The position numbers and the translations under genes are program-made. Below are positions 27,744 to 35,778 of a stretch of 64,000 bases of DNA, piece by piece; the first letter of the stretch is position 1; each line of letters begins with the position of its first letter. Origin of the DNA: an uncultured Pelagibacteraceae bacterium (GTDB taxonomy: Bacteria; Pseudomonadota; Alphaproteobacteria; Pelagibacterales; Pelagibacteraceae). The notes under the pieces were generated by a model. The model did no database searches and was not told the DNA's origin. It saw nothing but the letters and a program-made list of their open reading frames with translations. The stretch is taken from assembly GCA_902627735.1 (NCBI GenBank), contig CACOKI010000001.1, forward strand, positions 101,482 through 165,481, given 5' to 3'.

Positions 27744-29179
27744 TGGTTTCCGATACAATCCAATTTTTATTAAATGATAAAATTTATAAAATAAGAAATC
27801 CTGATCCTAATAAAACAATTTTAAATTATGTTCGTAATGATCTAAAAAAAACTGGTACAAAGGAAGGCTGTGCTGAGGGTGGCTGTGGAGCTTGTACAGT
27901 TGTGCTCGGTGAATTAAATGATGATAAATTAATTTATAAATCTATTAATGCTTGCATAAGTTTTTTACCAATTTTAAATGGCAAACAATTAATTTTAATA
28001 GAAGATTTAGTTTATAAAAATAAGCCTCATATAGTTCAGGAAGCTTTAATTAAATTTCATGGATCACAATGTGGATTTTGTACCCCAGGTTTTACGATGT
28101 CGTTATTTTCAATGCGAAAAAATTATAAATCAATAAATAATGAAATTATTGAAGAAGCTTTATCTGGAAATTTGTGTAGATGCACAGGTTATAGACCAAT
28201 AATTGATGCTGCAAAAAGTTTAAAGAATAAAAAAGATCAAGATCACTTTAAAAAAAATCAAAATAAAACTATTCAATTATTAAAAAAAATTAAAAATATT
28301 GATATTGAAATCAATCATCAAGGTAAAAAATACTTTGCTCCAAAAACGATTTTAAATTTAAGGAAAATATTAAAAAAATATCCTAATTCAAAAATCTTAT
28401 GTGGAGGAACTGATCTTTCTCTTGAAGTAACTAAATTTAGAAAAGATATTAAAACAATTATTTCATTAAATTCTGTAAATAAACTTAATTTTATAAAGAA
28501 AAACAAAAACTTAGTGGAAATTGGAGCCACGACATCTCTTTTTGAATTTCAAAATCTTATCAAAAAATATTTTCTAGATTTTTATAATGTTCTTAAAAGA
28601 TATGGGTCAGTCCAAATCAGAAATGTAGGAACAATAGCAGGAAATATAGCCACTGCTTCTCCCATTGGAGATACGCTTCCTCTATTATTATCATTAGACG
28701 CAAAAATTGTTATTCAAGGAATAAACAAAAAAAAAACCTTACCCTTAAACCAATTTTTTACATCTTACAGAAAAACAAAATTAAAAAAAGGTGAATTCAT
28801 CTATTCAATAAAAATACCTTTAAATAAAAAGAATATATTTAAAGCTTATAAAATTTCTAAAAGATTTGATGACGATATTTCATCTGTGTGTGGGTCATTC
28901 AGTTTTTTTATAAAAAAAAATATAATTACAAAAGCTTCAATAGCATATGGCGGTATGTCTGAAATACCAAAAAGAGCATTAACAATAGAGAAAGATTTAA
29001 TAAATTCTGAATTTTCTGAAAATACATTTAGTAGAGCGGCTAATCTTATTGATAAAGATTTTTCTCCATTAAACGACATGCGAGCTAGTAGAAATTACAG
29101 ATTAACAGTTGCAAAAAATTTATTATTAAAAGCTTTTTACGAAATTAAAGATAAAAAAAATATTAGGATATACTCATGA
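27743..29179 (+). CDS. xdhA: Xanthine dehydrogenase small subunit (2Fe-2S and FAD)
   Basis: Electron-transfer subunit of the molybdenum enzyme oxidising hypoxanthine and xanthine to urate. Domain order: plant-type 2Fe-2S ferredoxin (about 1-80, 'GCAEGGCGACTV'), second 2Fe-2S helical domain (about 85-160, 'GSQCGFCTPGF' and 'GNLCRCTGYRPI'), then FAD domain (about 190-370, 'LCGGTDLSLEV', 'RNVGTIAGNIATASPIGD') and CO-dehydrogenase-type flavoprotein C-terminus. At 478 residues it is full length. It overlaps xdhB by four bases (ATGA). Confidence 0.96.
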   Translation: MVSDTIQFLLNDKIYKIRNPDPNKTILNYVRNDLKKTGTKEGCAEGGCGACTVVLGELNDDKLIYKSINACISFLPILNGKQLILIEDLVYKNKPHIVQEALIKFHGSQCGFCTPGFTMSLFSMRKNYKSINNEIIEEALSGNLCRCTGYRPIIDAAKSLKNKKDQDHFKKNQNKTIQLLKKIKNIDIEINHQGKKYFAPKTILNLRKILKKYPNSKILCGGTDLSLEVTKFRKDIKTIISLNSVNKLNFIKKNKNLVEIGATTSLFEFQNLIKKYFLDFYNVLKRYGSVQIRNVGTIAGNIATASPIGDTLPLLLSLDAKIVIQGINKKKTLPLNQFFTSYRKTKLKKGEFIYSIKIPLNKKNIFKAYKISKRFDDDISSVCGSFSFFIKKNIITKASIAYGGMSEIPKRALTIEKDLINSEFSENTFSRAANLIDKDFSPLNDMRASRNYRLTVAKNLLLKAFYEIKDKKNIRIYS

Positions 29180-31479
29180 AAAATGAGCAGCTATTAAAAG
29201 GGCAAAGTATACCACATGATAGTGCTAATAAGCATGTGACTGGTTTAGCTCAATATACAGATGATGTTAGTGAGCCATTAAATACTCTTTATGGAGCTAT
29301 TGGATGGAGCAAAAAAGCTCATGCAAAAATAAAAAAGATTGATTTAAAAGATGTTAAAGAAAGTGAAGGAGTGATATCCATTGTCACTTATAAAGATATT
29401 CCAGGAAGAAATGATGTTGGTCCAGTCTTTGATGGAGATCCAATATTTCCAAAAACAAAAATTGAATACTTTGGTCAACCTTTATTTGCTGTTGCAGCAA
29501 TTTCGACTGAATTAGCAAGAAAAGCTGTTTTAAAAGCTAAAGTCACCTATGAGGAATTAAAACCAATTGTTACTATAGAGGATGCATTGAAAAAAAATAA
29601 TCTTCTATTTGAACCTAGAATTATTAAAAAGGGTGATCCTCAAAACAAAATAATTAAATCAAAAAATAAATTAAAAGGTAAATTTAATACCGGTAGCCAA
29701 GAACATTTTTATTTGGAAGGACAAGTTTGCCTAGTCATTCCCCAAGAAGATAATAATTTAACAATTTACAGCTCAACACAACATCCATCTGAAACGCAAC
29801 AGATTGTTGCTAAGATGTTAAAACAAAAAAGTAATTCTATTACAGTAATGGTAAGAAGAATTGGTGGTGGATTTGGTGGTAAAGAAACAAACTTTATGAC
29901 AGCTGCAATTTGTGCATTATTATCACATAAAACTGGTAAACCAATTAAATTAAGATTGGATAGGGATGATGATATTATAATTACTGGTAAGAGACACGAC
30001 TTTTATTCTGAATACGAAGTTGGATTTAATGACAATGGTAAAATAGAAGGGTTGAAGGTGAAACTTGCATCTAGATGCGGAATGTCACCAGACTTATCTT
30101 ATGCTATTAATGAGAGAGCTTTGTTACATTTAGATAATGCTTATTATTTATCAGATTTAGAAGTTAAAAATTATCTTTGTAAAACTAATACTTCATCTTC
30201 AACAGCATTCAGAGGATTTGGTGGCAATCAAGGTATGATGGCTATAGAAAATATAATCGATAACATAGCCAGATTTTTAAAAAAGGATCCTAGTGAAGTA
30301 AGAAAAAATAATTTTTATGGTTTAAAAGAGAGAAACACTACTCATTATGGGATGAAAATTAATGACAATGTAATTCATGATATTTTTAAAAATTTATTAG
30401 ATAAATCAAATTATAAAAAAAGATATGAGGATATTAAAAATTTTAATTTAAAAAATAATTATAAAAAAAAAGGTATAGCTTTAACACCTGTAAAATTTGG
30501 TATTTCTTTTACAACCATCCACTTAAATCAAGCTGGGGCGCTAGTACATATTTATACAGATGGTAGTGTTTACTTGAATCATGGAGGTATAGAAATGGGT
30601 CAAGGAACTCATACTAAAATTGCACAGCTTGTGGCTAATACGTTTGGTTTACCTTTTGAAAAAGTGAAAATTTCATCAACAAATACCTCTAAAGTTCCAA
30701 ATACATCTGCTAGCGCTGCATCTTCCACAACAGATTTAAATGGTGCCGCCACTTTAAACGCAGCTGGAAAAATTAAAAAAAATATAAATAATTTTATAAG
30801 AGATAAGTACAAGATTTATTCAAAAATTGAACCTATTTATAAAAATCAAAATATTTATTTTGGAAATAGAATATTTAATTTTAAAAAGATAATAGAAGAA
30901 GCTTACTTAAATAGAATATCTCTTTCTTCATCGGGATTTTATTCAACACCAAAAATTAATTTTGACAAAAAAAAATTTCATGGAAGACCATTTTATTATT
31001 TTTGTTACGGTGCTGCAGTATCGGAAGTTACAATTGATACACTTACAGGAGAGAATAAAGTTGATAGGGTAGATATAGTTCATGATGCGGGAAATGCAAT
31101 TAATCCAGCATTAGAACTTGGTCAAATTGAAGGTGGTTTTGTTCAAGGCCAAGGCTGGTTAACAATGGAAGAAGTAGTTTGGGATAAATCTGGTAAATTA
31201 AAAACCTTTTCACCATCCACATATAAAATACCCGCAGTCACTGATACACCTGAAAAGTTTAATGTAGAGATTTTTGAGAAAGGATCTAATGTTGAAAATG
31301 TTGTAAATAAACAAAAAACTACTGGAGAACCTCCTTTAATGCTTGCGATGAGTGTTTTTTTTGCAATTAAAGATGCAATAGCATCTGTGGTAGACTACAA
31401 AAAAACACCAAAGTTAGATGCGCCAGCAACTCCCGAAAAAATATTAATGAGTATAAGTGAACTGAAAAGCAAAATTTAG
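29176..31479 (+). CDS. xdhB: Xanthine dehydrogenase molybdopterin-binding subunit
   Basis: Catalytic molybdenum subunit, 767 residues, matching the usual 760-790 for bacterial XdhB. It opens with 'GQSIPHDSANKHVTGLAQYTDD', and has 'RRIGGGFGGKE' and 'RGFGGNQGM' in the Moco pocket and 'TTGEPPLMLAMSVFFAIKDAI' near the end with the catalytic Glu region ('GEPP'). XdhC, the usual Moco sulfuration/insertion factor, is not in the window. Four bases overlap with xdhA ensure coupled translation; guanine deaminase follows after four bases. Confidence 0.97.
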   Translation: MKNEQLLKGQSIPHDSANKHVTGLAQYTDDVSEPLNTLYGAIGWSKKAHAKIKKIDLKDVKESEGVISIVTYKDIPGRNDVGPVFDGDPIFPKTKIEYFGQPLFAVAAISTELARKAVLKAKVTYEELKPIVTIEDALKKNNLLFEPRIIKKGDPQNKIIKSKNKLKGKFNTGSQEHFYLEGQVCLVIPQEDNNLTIYSSTQHPSETQQIVAKMLKQKSNSITVMVRRIGGGFGGKETNFMTAAICALLSHKTGKPIKLRLDRDDDIIITGKRHDFYSEYEVGFNDNGKIEGLKVKLASRCGMSPDLSYAINERALLHLDNAYYLSDLEVKNYLCKTNTSSSTAFRGFGGNQGMMAIENIIDNIARFLKKDPSEVRKNNFYGLKERNTTHYGMKINDNVIHDIFKNLLDKSNYKKRYEDIKNFNLKNNYKKKGIALTPVKFGISFTTIHLNQAGALVHIYTDGSVYLNHGGIEMGQGTHTKIAQLVANTFGLPFEKVKISSTNTSKVPNTSASAASSTTDLNGAATLNAAGKIKKNINNFIRDKYKIYSKIEPIYKNQNIYFGNRIFNFKKIIEEAYLNRISLSSSGFYSTPKINFDKKKFHGRPFYYFCYGAAVSEVTIDTLTGENKVDRVDIVHDAGNAINPALELGQIEGGFVQGQGWLTMEEVVWDKSGKLKTFSPSTYKIPAVTDTPEKFNVEIFEKGSNVENVVNKQKTTGEPPLMLAMSVFFAIKDAIASVVDYKKTPKLDAPATPEKILMSISELKSKI

Positions 31480-31483
31480 TTAT

Positions 31484-31954
31484 ATGGAAGATAAATCAAA
31501 ATTTATGTTACGAGCAATTGATTTATCAATTCAAAGTGCAAAAACTAAAGGTGGGCCATTTGGCTGTGTAATAGTCAAAGAAAACAAAATTATAGCGGAA
31601 GGTTTTAATCAAGTTACCTCAAATAATGACCCAACTGCTCATGCAGAAATTGTAGCAATTAGAAATGCATGTAAAAATTTAAATGATTTTTTTTTAAAAG
31701 GATGTGATCTATATTCAACTTGTGAGCCGTGTCCTATGTGTTTGTCAGCGATATATTGGGCTCGTATTGATAACATCTTTTATGCTAACACTAGAATGGA
31801 TGCTAAGAATATAGACTTTGATGATTCATTTATTTACTCTGAAATAAATAAAGAGATTAATGACAGAAAAATTAAAATGACACAAATGCATAGAGATGAA
31901 GCTTTAGAGGCATTTGAGATTTGGAAAAATAAAGAAGACAAAATAAAATACTAA
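31484..31954 (+). CDS. guaD: Guanine deaminase (cytidine-deaminase fold)
   Basis: Zinc hydrolase converting guanine to xanthine, feeding the xanthine dehydrogenase beside it. The zinc motifs are 'TAHAEIVAI' (H and E) and 'CEPCPMCLSAIYWARI' (two Cys). The C-terminal region 'NTRMDAKNIDFDDSFIYSEI' resembles the GuaD group, not the tRNA-adenosine deaminase TadA, which lacks that tail. At 156 residues it has GuaD length. Assignment combines sequence with context; a TadA-like role is less likely. Confidence 0.88.
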   Translation: MEDKSKFMLRAIDLSIQSAKTKGGPFGCVIVKENKIIAEGFNQVTSNNDPTAHAEIVAIRNACKNLNDFFLKGCDLYSTCEPCPMCLSAIYWARIDNIFYANTRMDAKNIDFDDSFIYSEINKEINDRKIKMTQMHRDEALEAFEIWKNKEDKIKY

Positions 31955-32859
31955 TGGAAATACTTAGCTATACACTTAAATGGTCTGAGGCAATTTTAAG
32001 ATGGGGGCATGTACTATTTGCAATTCTATGGGTAGGGAATAGTTTTTTATTCAATTATCTAGATAACAAACTTAACAAAGATCTTAAATCCAAAGAAATA
32101 GACGGTGAAGGTTATTTAATGCATTCAGGTTTTTATTATAAATTACAAAGACTTAAAACTTCACCTAATAAAATTTTTCTGAATCAATTAGTAATATTTA
32201 AATGGCAAAGCTACCTAACATTTATAACTGGAATACTGTTACTTGCAGTAATTTATTATTACAATGCTGGTATTTTGATGGTTGATAAAAGAGTAATGAC
32301 TTTAACTCCATCTATAGCAATTATATATTCAGTTTTATCTATATTTATTTCTTGGTTAATTTATGATTTTTTATGCAAATCACGTCTGATTAGAAATAAT
32401 TTTTTATTCTTATTAACAATGTTTATTCTATTATGTGTTTTATCTTTTGTTTTAACAAAAATTTTTGGACCAAAATTTGCTTTCTTAAGTGTTGGTTTGA
32501 TAATAGGAACAAATATGTTTGCAAACGTTTTAACAGTTATTATTCCAAACCAAATGAATATTATTAACAGCAGTAAAGAAAATAAAGAAGTTGATATAAG
32601 CCTATCCTTAGCAGCTAAACAAAGATCAATTCACAATAATTATTCAACATTTCTAGTTTTATTCATAATGTTATCAGGACATTATAGTTTTTTAGTATAT
32701 CATAAATATAATTGGTTAATTTTATGTTTAATTGGAATTATTTCTGTAATGGCAAGACACTATTTTAATCTAAGGGGAAGAAATATTAATAAACCAAGTA
32801 TTTTGTTTGGATCAATCATTGCTTTAATATTACTTGCTGGTATTATTTTTTATATTTAA
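31954..32859 (+). CDS. puuD: Urate hydroxylase PuuD, membrane domain only
   Basis: Membrane-bound urate oxidase of the PuuD type, turning urate into 5-hydroxyisourate. Several hydrophobic segments follow an N-terminal 'EAILRWGHVLFAILWVGNSF' with conserved His, and later 'GLIIGTNMFANVLTVIIPNQ' and 'RSIHNNYSTFLVLFIMLSGHY'. At 301 residues it holds just the membrane domain; described PuuD proteins carry a C-terminal cytochrome c domain with CXXCH, absent here and not found as a separate ORF in the window. Position between guaD and the phosphoribosyltransferase supports the call. Confidence 0.85.
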   Translation: MEILSYTLKWSEAILRWGHVLFAILWVGNSFLFNYLDNKLNKDLKSKEIDGEGYLMHSGFYYKLQRLKTSPNKIFLNQLVIFKWQSYLTFITGILLLAVIYYYNAGILMVDKRVMTLTPSIAIIYSVLSIFISWLIYDFLCKSRLIRNNFLFLLTMFILLCVLSFVLTKIFGPKFAFLSVGLIIGTNMFANVLTVIIPNQMNIINSSKENKEVDISLSLAAKQRSIHNNYSTFLVLFIMLSGHYSFLVYHKYNWLILCLIGIISVMARHYFNLRGRNINKPSILFGSIIALILLAGIIFYI

Positions 32860-32873
32860 AACATAATCTAGAA

Positions 32874-33398
32874 ATGTCAGAAAAATTAATTGTTAGCTGG
32901 GATGACTATAATAAGACGGTAGAAAAATTAGCTATCATGATTGATGAAAGTGGTTACAAGCCTGACATATTGATTGGTATTATGAGAGGCGCTGCTCCTA
33001 TGATCGATGTATTAAGCAGAATATTTAAATTGAAATGTGCGTATTTAGCAGTTGAGTCATATAGTGGAAAAGGTGTTGAGGACGAACAGGGTGATATAGT
33101 TTTTTCAAGAGAAATGAGTTCAATTGCTCCAAACATGGGTGGCAGAATACTTCTTTGTGATGATTTGTCGGATACAGGGATAACATTTAACAAAAGTATT
33201 GATTGGTTAAAACAATATGAGCCGATTAAAGGTAAAATAGATGATATCAAGACAGCAACTCTTTGGAAAAAACAAAAATCTACATTTGAACCTGATTTTT
33301 GCGCAACGAGATTAAAAGACAATCCTTGGATAGTTCAACCTTTTGAAATTTATGAGGAAATAAGGATTGAAGAAATTAAAAAAAAACACCAAAAATAA
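32874..33398 (+). CDS. Purine phosphoribosyltransferase (xanthine/guanine type)
   Basis: Cytosolic enzyme attaching PRPP to a purine base. The PRPP-binding loop is 'RILLCDDLSDTGITFNKSI' at about 95-113, and the N-terminal pyrophosphate-side loop 'IGIMRGAAPMIDVLSRIF' near 34. At 174 residues it belongs to the short Gpt-like group. It lies 14 bases after puuD at the end of the purine operon, so it gives imported or released xanthine/guanine a salvage fate instead of oxidation. Substrate choice is inferred from context. Confidence 0.85.
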   Translation: MSEKLIVSWDDYNKTVEKLAIMIDESGYKPDILIGIMRGAAPMIDVLSRIFKLKCAYLAVESYSGKGVEDEQGDIVFSREMSSIAPNMGGRILLCDDLSDTGITFNKSIDWLKQYEPIKGKIDDIKTATLWKKQKSTFEPDFCATRLKDNPWIVQPFEIYEEIRIEEIKKKHQK

Positions 33399-33403
33399 AA
33401 AAA

Positions 33404-33426
33404 GGCGACCTAAAATTTAGACCGCC
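33404..33426. terminator. Bidirectional terminator between phosphoribosyltransferase and NCS2 permease
   Basis: GGCG..CCTAAA pairs with TTTAG..CCGCC, flanked by A-runs on the left and a T4 tract on the right, so a hairpin with U-rich tail forms on either strand. It sits between two convergent genes. Confidence 0.8.
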
Positions 33427-33445
33427 TTTTCTAAAAATTATCTCT

Positions 33446-34732
33446 TTAAGCTACTGCAAAACTTACAACACTAAGTGCAGCAATTACCCAAATAGCTGGG
33501 CTTACATCAAATTTACCAGTAAGAATTTTGATTGCAGCATAAGCTATAAAAGCTAAAGCTATTCCATGAGAAATAGAATAAGTAAATGGCATAGCCAACA
33601 TAGCAAGGACAGCAGGTCCTGACTCAGCAATATCGTCCCATTCAATATCTGTAATATTTCTAACAAATAGTGTAGCAATATAAATCAATGCAGCACCATC
33701 AATCTCTTTAGGTAAACTAGTAGCTAATGGACTGAAAAACAAACATAGCAAGAAAAGCACACCTATTACTAAAGATGTCATTCCAGTTTTACCACCAGCT
33801 TTAACCCCAGCTGCTGACTCAACATATGTTGTTACAGTAGATGTTCCCATCATTGCACCTGCAACTGTTGAAACACTGTCTGAAAGCATAGCTTTGTCAA
33901 TGTCTTGAATTTTACCATCTTTACCAATTTTTCCGGCTACATTAGCAACACTCGTAAGTGTTCCCGCTGTATCAAAAAAGTCTATAAAGAATAAAGTAAA
34001 AACAACGGTAACCATTGATGCAGATAGAGCAGCACCAAGATCAAACTCAAATAAGTAAGTCATTGGTGGTGGTGAAGACACAACACCATTAAATTTACCG
34101 ACTCCAGTTAACCAAGCTATTGCACTAAATACAAGTATACCTATGATTATGTTTCCTTTAATTCCTTTTTTCTCCATAACTATCATAGAGACAAAAGCTC
34201 CAGCACCAAGTAAAAGAAGTGGATTTGATAAATCCCCCAATTGAACTAAAGTTACAGGATTATCCGCTGTTAATCCCATAATTTCAAATCCAATAATTGC
34301 AAGAAACATTCCTATTCCCGCTCCAATACCAAGCTTTAAGCTTTTTGGAATTGAGTTAATTAACCAAGCTCTGATTGGTGTAAGTGAAATTATTAAGAAC
34401 ACCACACCGGCTACTAATACAGCTCCCAAAGCTTCTGCAGGAGTATATTCCATTCCAAGACAAACACCGTATGCAATAAATGCATTTATTCCCATACCAG
34501 GTGCAAGTCCAACAGGCCAGGTCTTCGCATAAAAAGCAGCAATGAAACATGCAAGTGCCGTCGCACATGCAGTAGCAGTAAATACACCACCGAAATCAAA
34601 ACCACCATCAGCTAATATGACTGGATTTAAAAACATTATGTATGCCATTGTTAAGAAAGTAGAAACTCCGGCAACGACTTCTGTTTTAAAATCAGTCTTA
34701 TGTTTTTTATAGTTAAAGTAGTTATCTAACAT
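33446..34732 (-). CDS. NCS2-type purine permease (AzgA-like)
   Basis: Proton-coupled nucleobase transporter of the AzgA-like group, which carries adenine, guanine and hypoxanthine. The 428-residue protein has about 12-14 hydrophobic segments; 'GLAPGMGINAFIAYGVCLG' near 75 and 'GTSTVTTYVESAAGVKAGGKTG' near 300 are the group signatures. 'FFIDFFDTAGTLTSVAN' is also conserved. It is convergent with the purine operon, and the ATG is preceded by a good ribosome-binding site (GGAGG) within a 143-base leader. Confidence 0.94.
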   Translation of the reverse strand: MLDNYFNYKKHKTDFKTEVVAGVSTFLTMAYIMFLNPVILADGGFDFGGVFTATACATALACFIAAFYAKTWPVGLAPGMGINAFIAYGVCLGMEYTPAEALGAVLVAGVVFLIISLTPIRAWLINSIPKSLKLGIGAGIGMFLAIIGFEIMGLTADNPVTLVQLGDLSNPLLLLGAGAFVSMIVMEKKGIKGNIIIGILVFSAIAWLTGVGKFNGVVSSPPPMTYLFEFDLGAALSASMVTVVFTLFFIDFFDTAGTLTSVANVAGKIGKDGKIQDIDKAMLSDSVSTVAGAMMGTSTVTTYVESAAGVKAGGKTGMTSLVIGVLFLLCLFFSPLATSLPKEIDGAALIYIATLFVRNITDIEWDDIAESGPAVLAMLAMPFTYSISHGIALAFIAYAAIKILTGKFDVSPAIWVIAALSVVSFAVA

Positions 34733-34875
34733 TAGACCTCCATTTTTCTGTACAGTATTTGATTCGAATTGAAAAATCCTTTTACAGTTAGTTCAATTTA
34801 GTAAATTTGTTGTTAAGTTAATAATTTTTACAACCTGAGGTTAATTATTATATTTACTTTATATGATATTATAAA
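34733..34875. other. Divergent regulatory region between NCS2 permease and lipoprotein
   Basis: A 143-base gap carries both start regions. On the minus strand the permease has 'AATGGAGGTCTA' before its ATG, a clear Shine-Dalgarno. I checked it for a purine (G-box) riboswitch and saw no conserved core, and no clear operator palindrome. Promoter positions cannot be assigned in this AT-rich stretch. Confidence 0.4.
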
Positions 34876-34878
34876 TTG

Positions 34879-35181
34879 ATGAATTTAAAAAAATTAATAA
34901 TTGTTTTCTTCATTTCTTTTCTATTTGTTGGTTGTCAAACAATAAAAGAAAAATCCGATGCAGTAGCTGAAAAAGAAAATAAAGAGTATGGAAGTTTAGT
35001 TGGTAAAACTCTAAATGAATTAAAAATAGAATTAGGAAATCCAACAGAAGATTTTATGAATGAAGTTGGGAATAAAGTTTTAATTTACAAATCAAAAAAA
35101 TTTGGAATCCCTTGTGATAGAAAATTTGAACTAAATAGCAATAATACCATTATTAGCTTTTCATCAAGTGGGTGTATTTAA
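34879..35181 (+). CDS. Small predicted lipoprotein, function unknown
   Basis: A 100-residue protein with a lipoprotein signal: a hydrophobic stretch then 'FVGCQT', lipidated Cys at 19. The ATG at 34879 is preferred over the TTG at 34876 used in the track. The mature part 'GSLVGKTLNELKIELGNPTEDF' looks like the short repeat seen in SmpA/OmlA-like outer-membrane proteins, but the match is weak. Two cysteines near the C-terminus ('GIPCDRKF' and 'SSGCI') could pair. Function not recognised. Confidence 0.7.
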   Translation: MNLKKLIIVFFISFLFVGCQTIKEKSDAVAEKENKEYGSLVGKTLNELKIELGNPTEDFMNEVGNKVLIYKSKKFGIPCDRKFELNSNNTIISFSSSGCI

Positions 35182-35197
35182 CATGTTATAGATTTTA

Positions 35198-35219
35198 CTT
35201 GTGGGGAAATCCCCACAAG
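35198..35219. terminator. Perfect 9-bp hairpin between lipoprotein and hsp20
   Basis: CTTGTGGGG-AAAT-CCCCACAAG is a perfect inverted repeat, GC-rich for this genome, lying between two convergent genes. The flanks lack a long T-run on both sides, so termination may be partial or factor-aided. It is the best stop signal for both genes. Confidence 0.6.
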
Positions 35220-35231
35220 CAAGGTTTGCAC

Positions 35232-35678
35232 TTATTTAATCTCAATAAGTCTTTTTTTCTTATGATCCGGTAAAATTCTTTCGCAAGCTACTGTTAAAAG
35301 ACCATCTTTTAGCTGTGCACTATTTACTTTTACATCATCTGCAATTGTAAATGACCTAGCAAATTGTCTTTGTGAAATACCTCTATGAATAACTTCACCA
35401 TCTTCGTTTTTGTTTTCAGAATTTTTGACCTGTTTAGTTCTAACGGTCAATAAATTATCCTCAAACTCAACTTCAACATCATCTTTATTAAAACCGGCAA
35501 GAGCAACTTCTATTGCATAATTGTCCTTTCCTGTTTTTCTGATGTTGTATGGTGGATAATTTGACTGCATAGTCAAACCTCCATTGCCCAACATATTTTC
35601 AAATTGATCAAACATATCGTCAAAACCAATTGAAAAGGGTCTTAATGAGTTGAATATAGATAGATCCTTACTTGTCAT
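35232..35678 (-). CDS. Small heat-shock protein, Hsp20/IbpA type
   Basis: Alpha-crystallin-domain chaperone that holds unfolding proteins for refolding by DnaK/GroEL. The 148-residue protein has an N-terminal 'LSIFNSLRPFSIGFDDMFDQFE', the alpha-crystallin core about 38-130 ('YPPYNIRKTGKDNYAIEVALAGF', 'HRGISQRQFARSFTIADDVKV') and a basic tail. IbpA-like proteins of alphaproteobacteria match this arrangement. Its 5' leader has an RpoH-like promoter and a hairpin covering the Shine-Dalgarno site, so control by heat at two levels is likely. Confidence 0.95.
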   Translation of the reverse strand: MTSKDLSIFNSLRPFSIGFDDMFDQFENMLGNGGLTMQSNYPPYNIRKTGKDNYAIEVALAGFNKDDVEVEFEDNLLTVRTKQVKNSENKNEDGEVIHRGISQRQFARSFTIADDVKVNSAQLKDGLLTVACERILPDHKKKRLIEIK

Positions 35679-35684
35679 ATATAT

Positions 35685-35702
35685 CCTCCTTTTTTAAGCA
35701 AG
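35685..35702 (-). promoter_or_regulatory. Candidate ROSE-like RNA thermometer hairpin at hsp20
   Basis: On the minus strand the leader reads CUUGCUU-AAAA-AAGGAGG just before the AUG. The two arms pair as C-G, U-G, U-A, G opposite G, C-G, U-A, U-A, burying the whole GGAGG Shine-Dalgarno. A UUGCU motif facing the Shine-Dalgarno with a G opposite G is the hallmark of ROSE elements, known in leaders of small heat-shock genes of proteobacteria. An additional upstream hairpin (GCCU-AUUG-GGGC, 35716-35727) lies in the same leader. Confidence 0.65.
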
Positions 35703-35741
35703 TTTATTTATATAAGCCCCAATAGGCGACTTACTGATTTT

Positions 35742-35769
35742 AGATAAGAATTAATTAAATTTTTTCAAG
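35742..35769 (-). promoter_or_regulatory. RpoH-like (sigma-32) promoter of hsp20
   Basis: On the minus strand CTTGAAA (35769-35763) is followed after 14 bases by CTTATCT (35748-35742). This resembles the alphaproteobacterial RpoH pattern CTTGAA...CYTATNT. It lies immediately after the oligopeptidase stop and leaves a leader of roughly 55-60 bases. Confidence 0.55.
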
Positions 35770-35778
35770 ATGGAAAAA

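Noticed and set aside
34733-34875. Possible purine riboswitch ahead of the NCS2 permease
   Set aside because: No conserved G-box core or paired-loop arrangement could be found in the 143-base leader.
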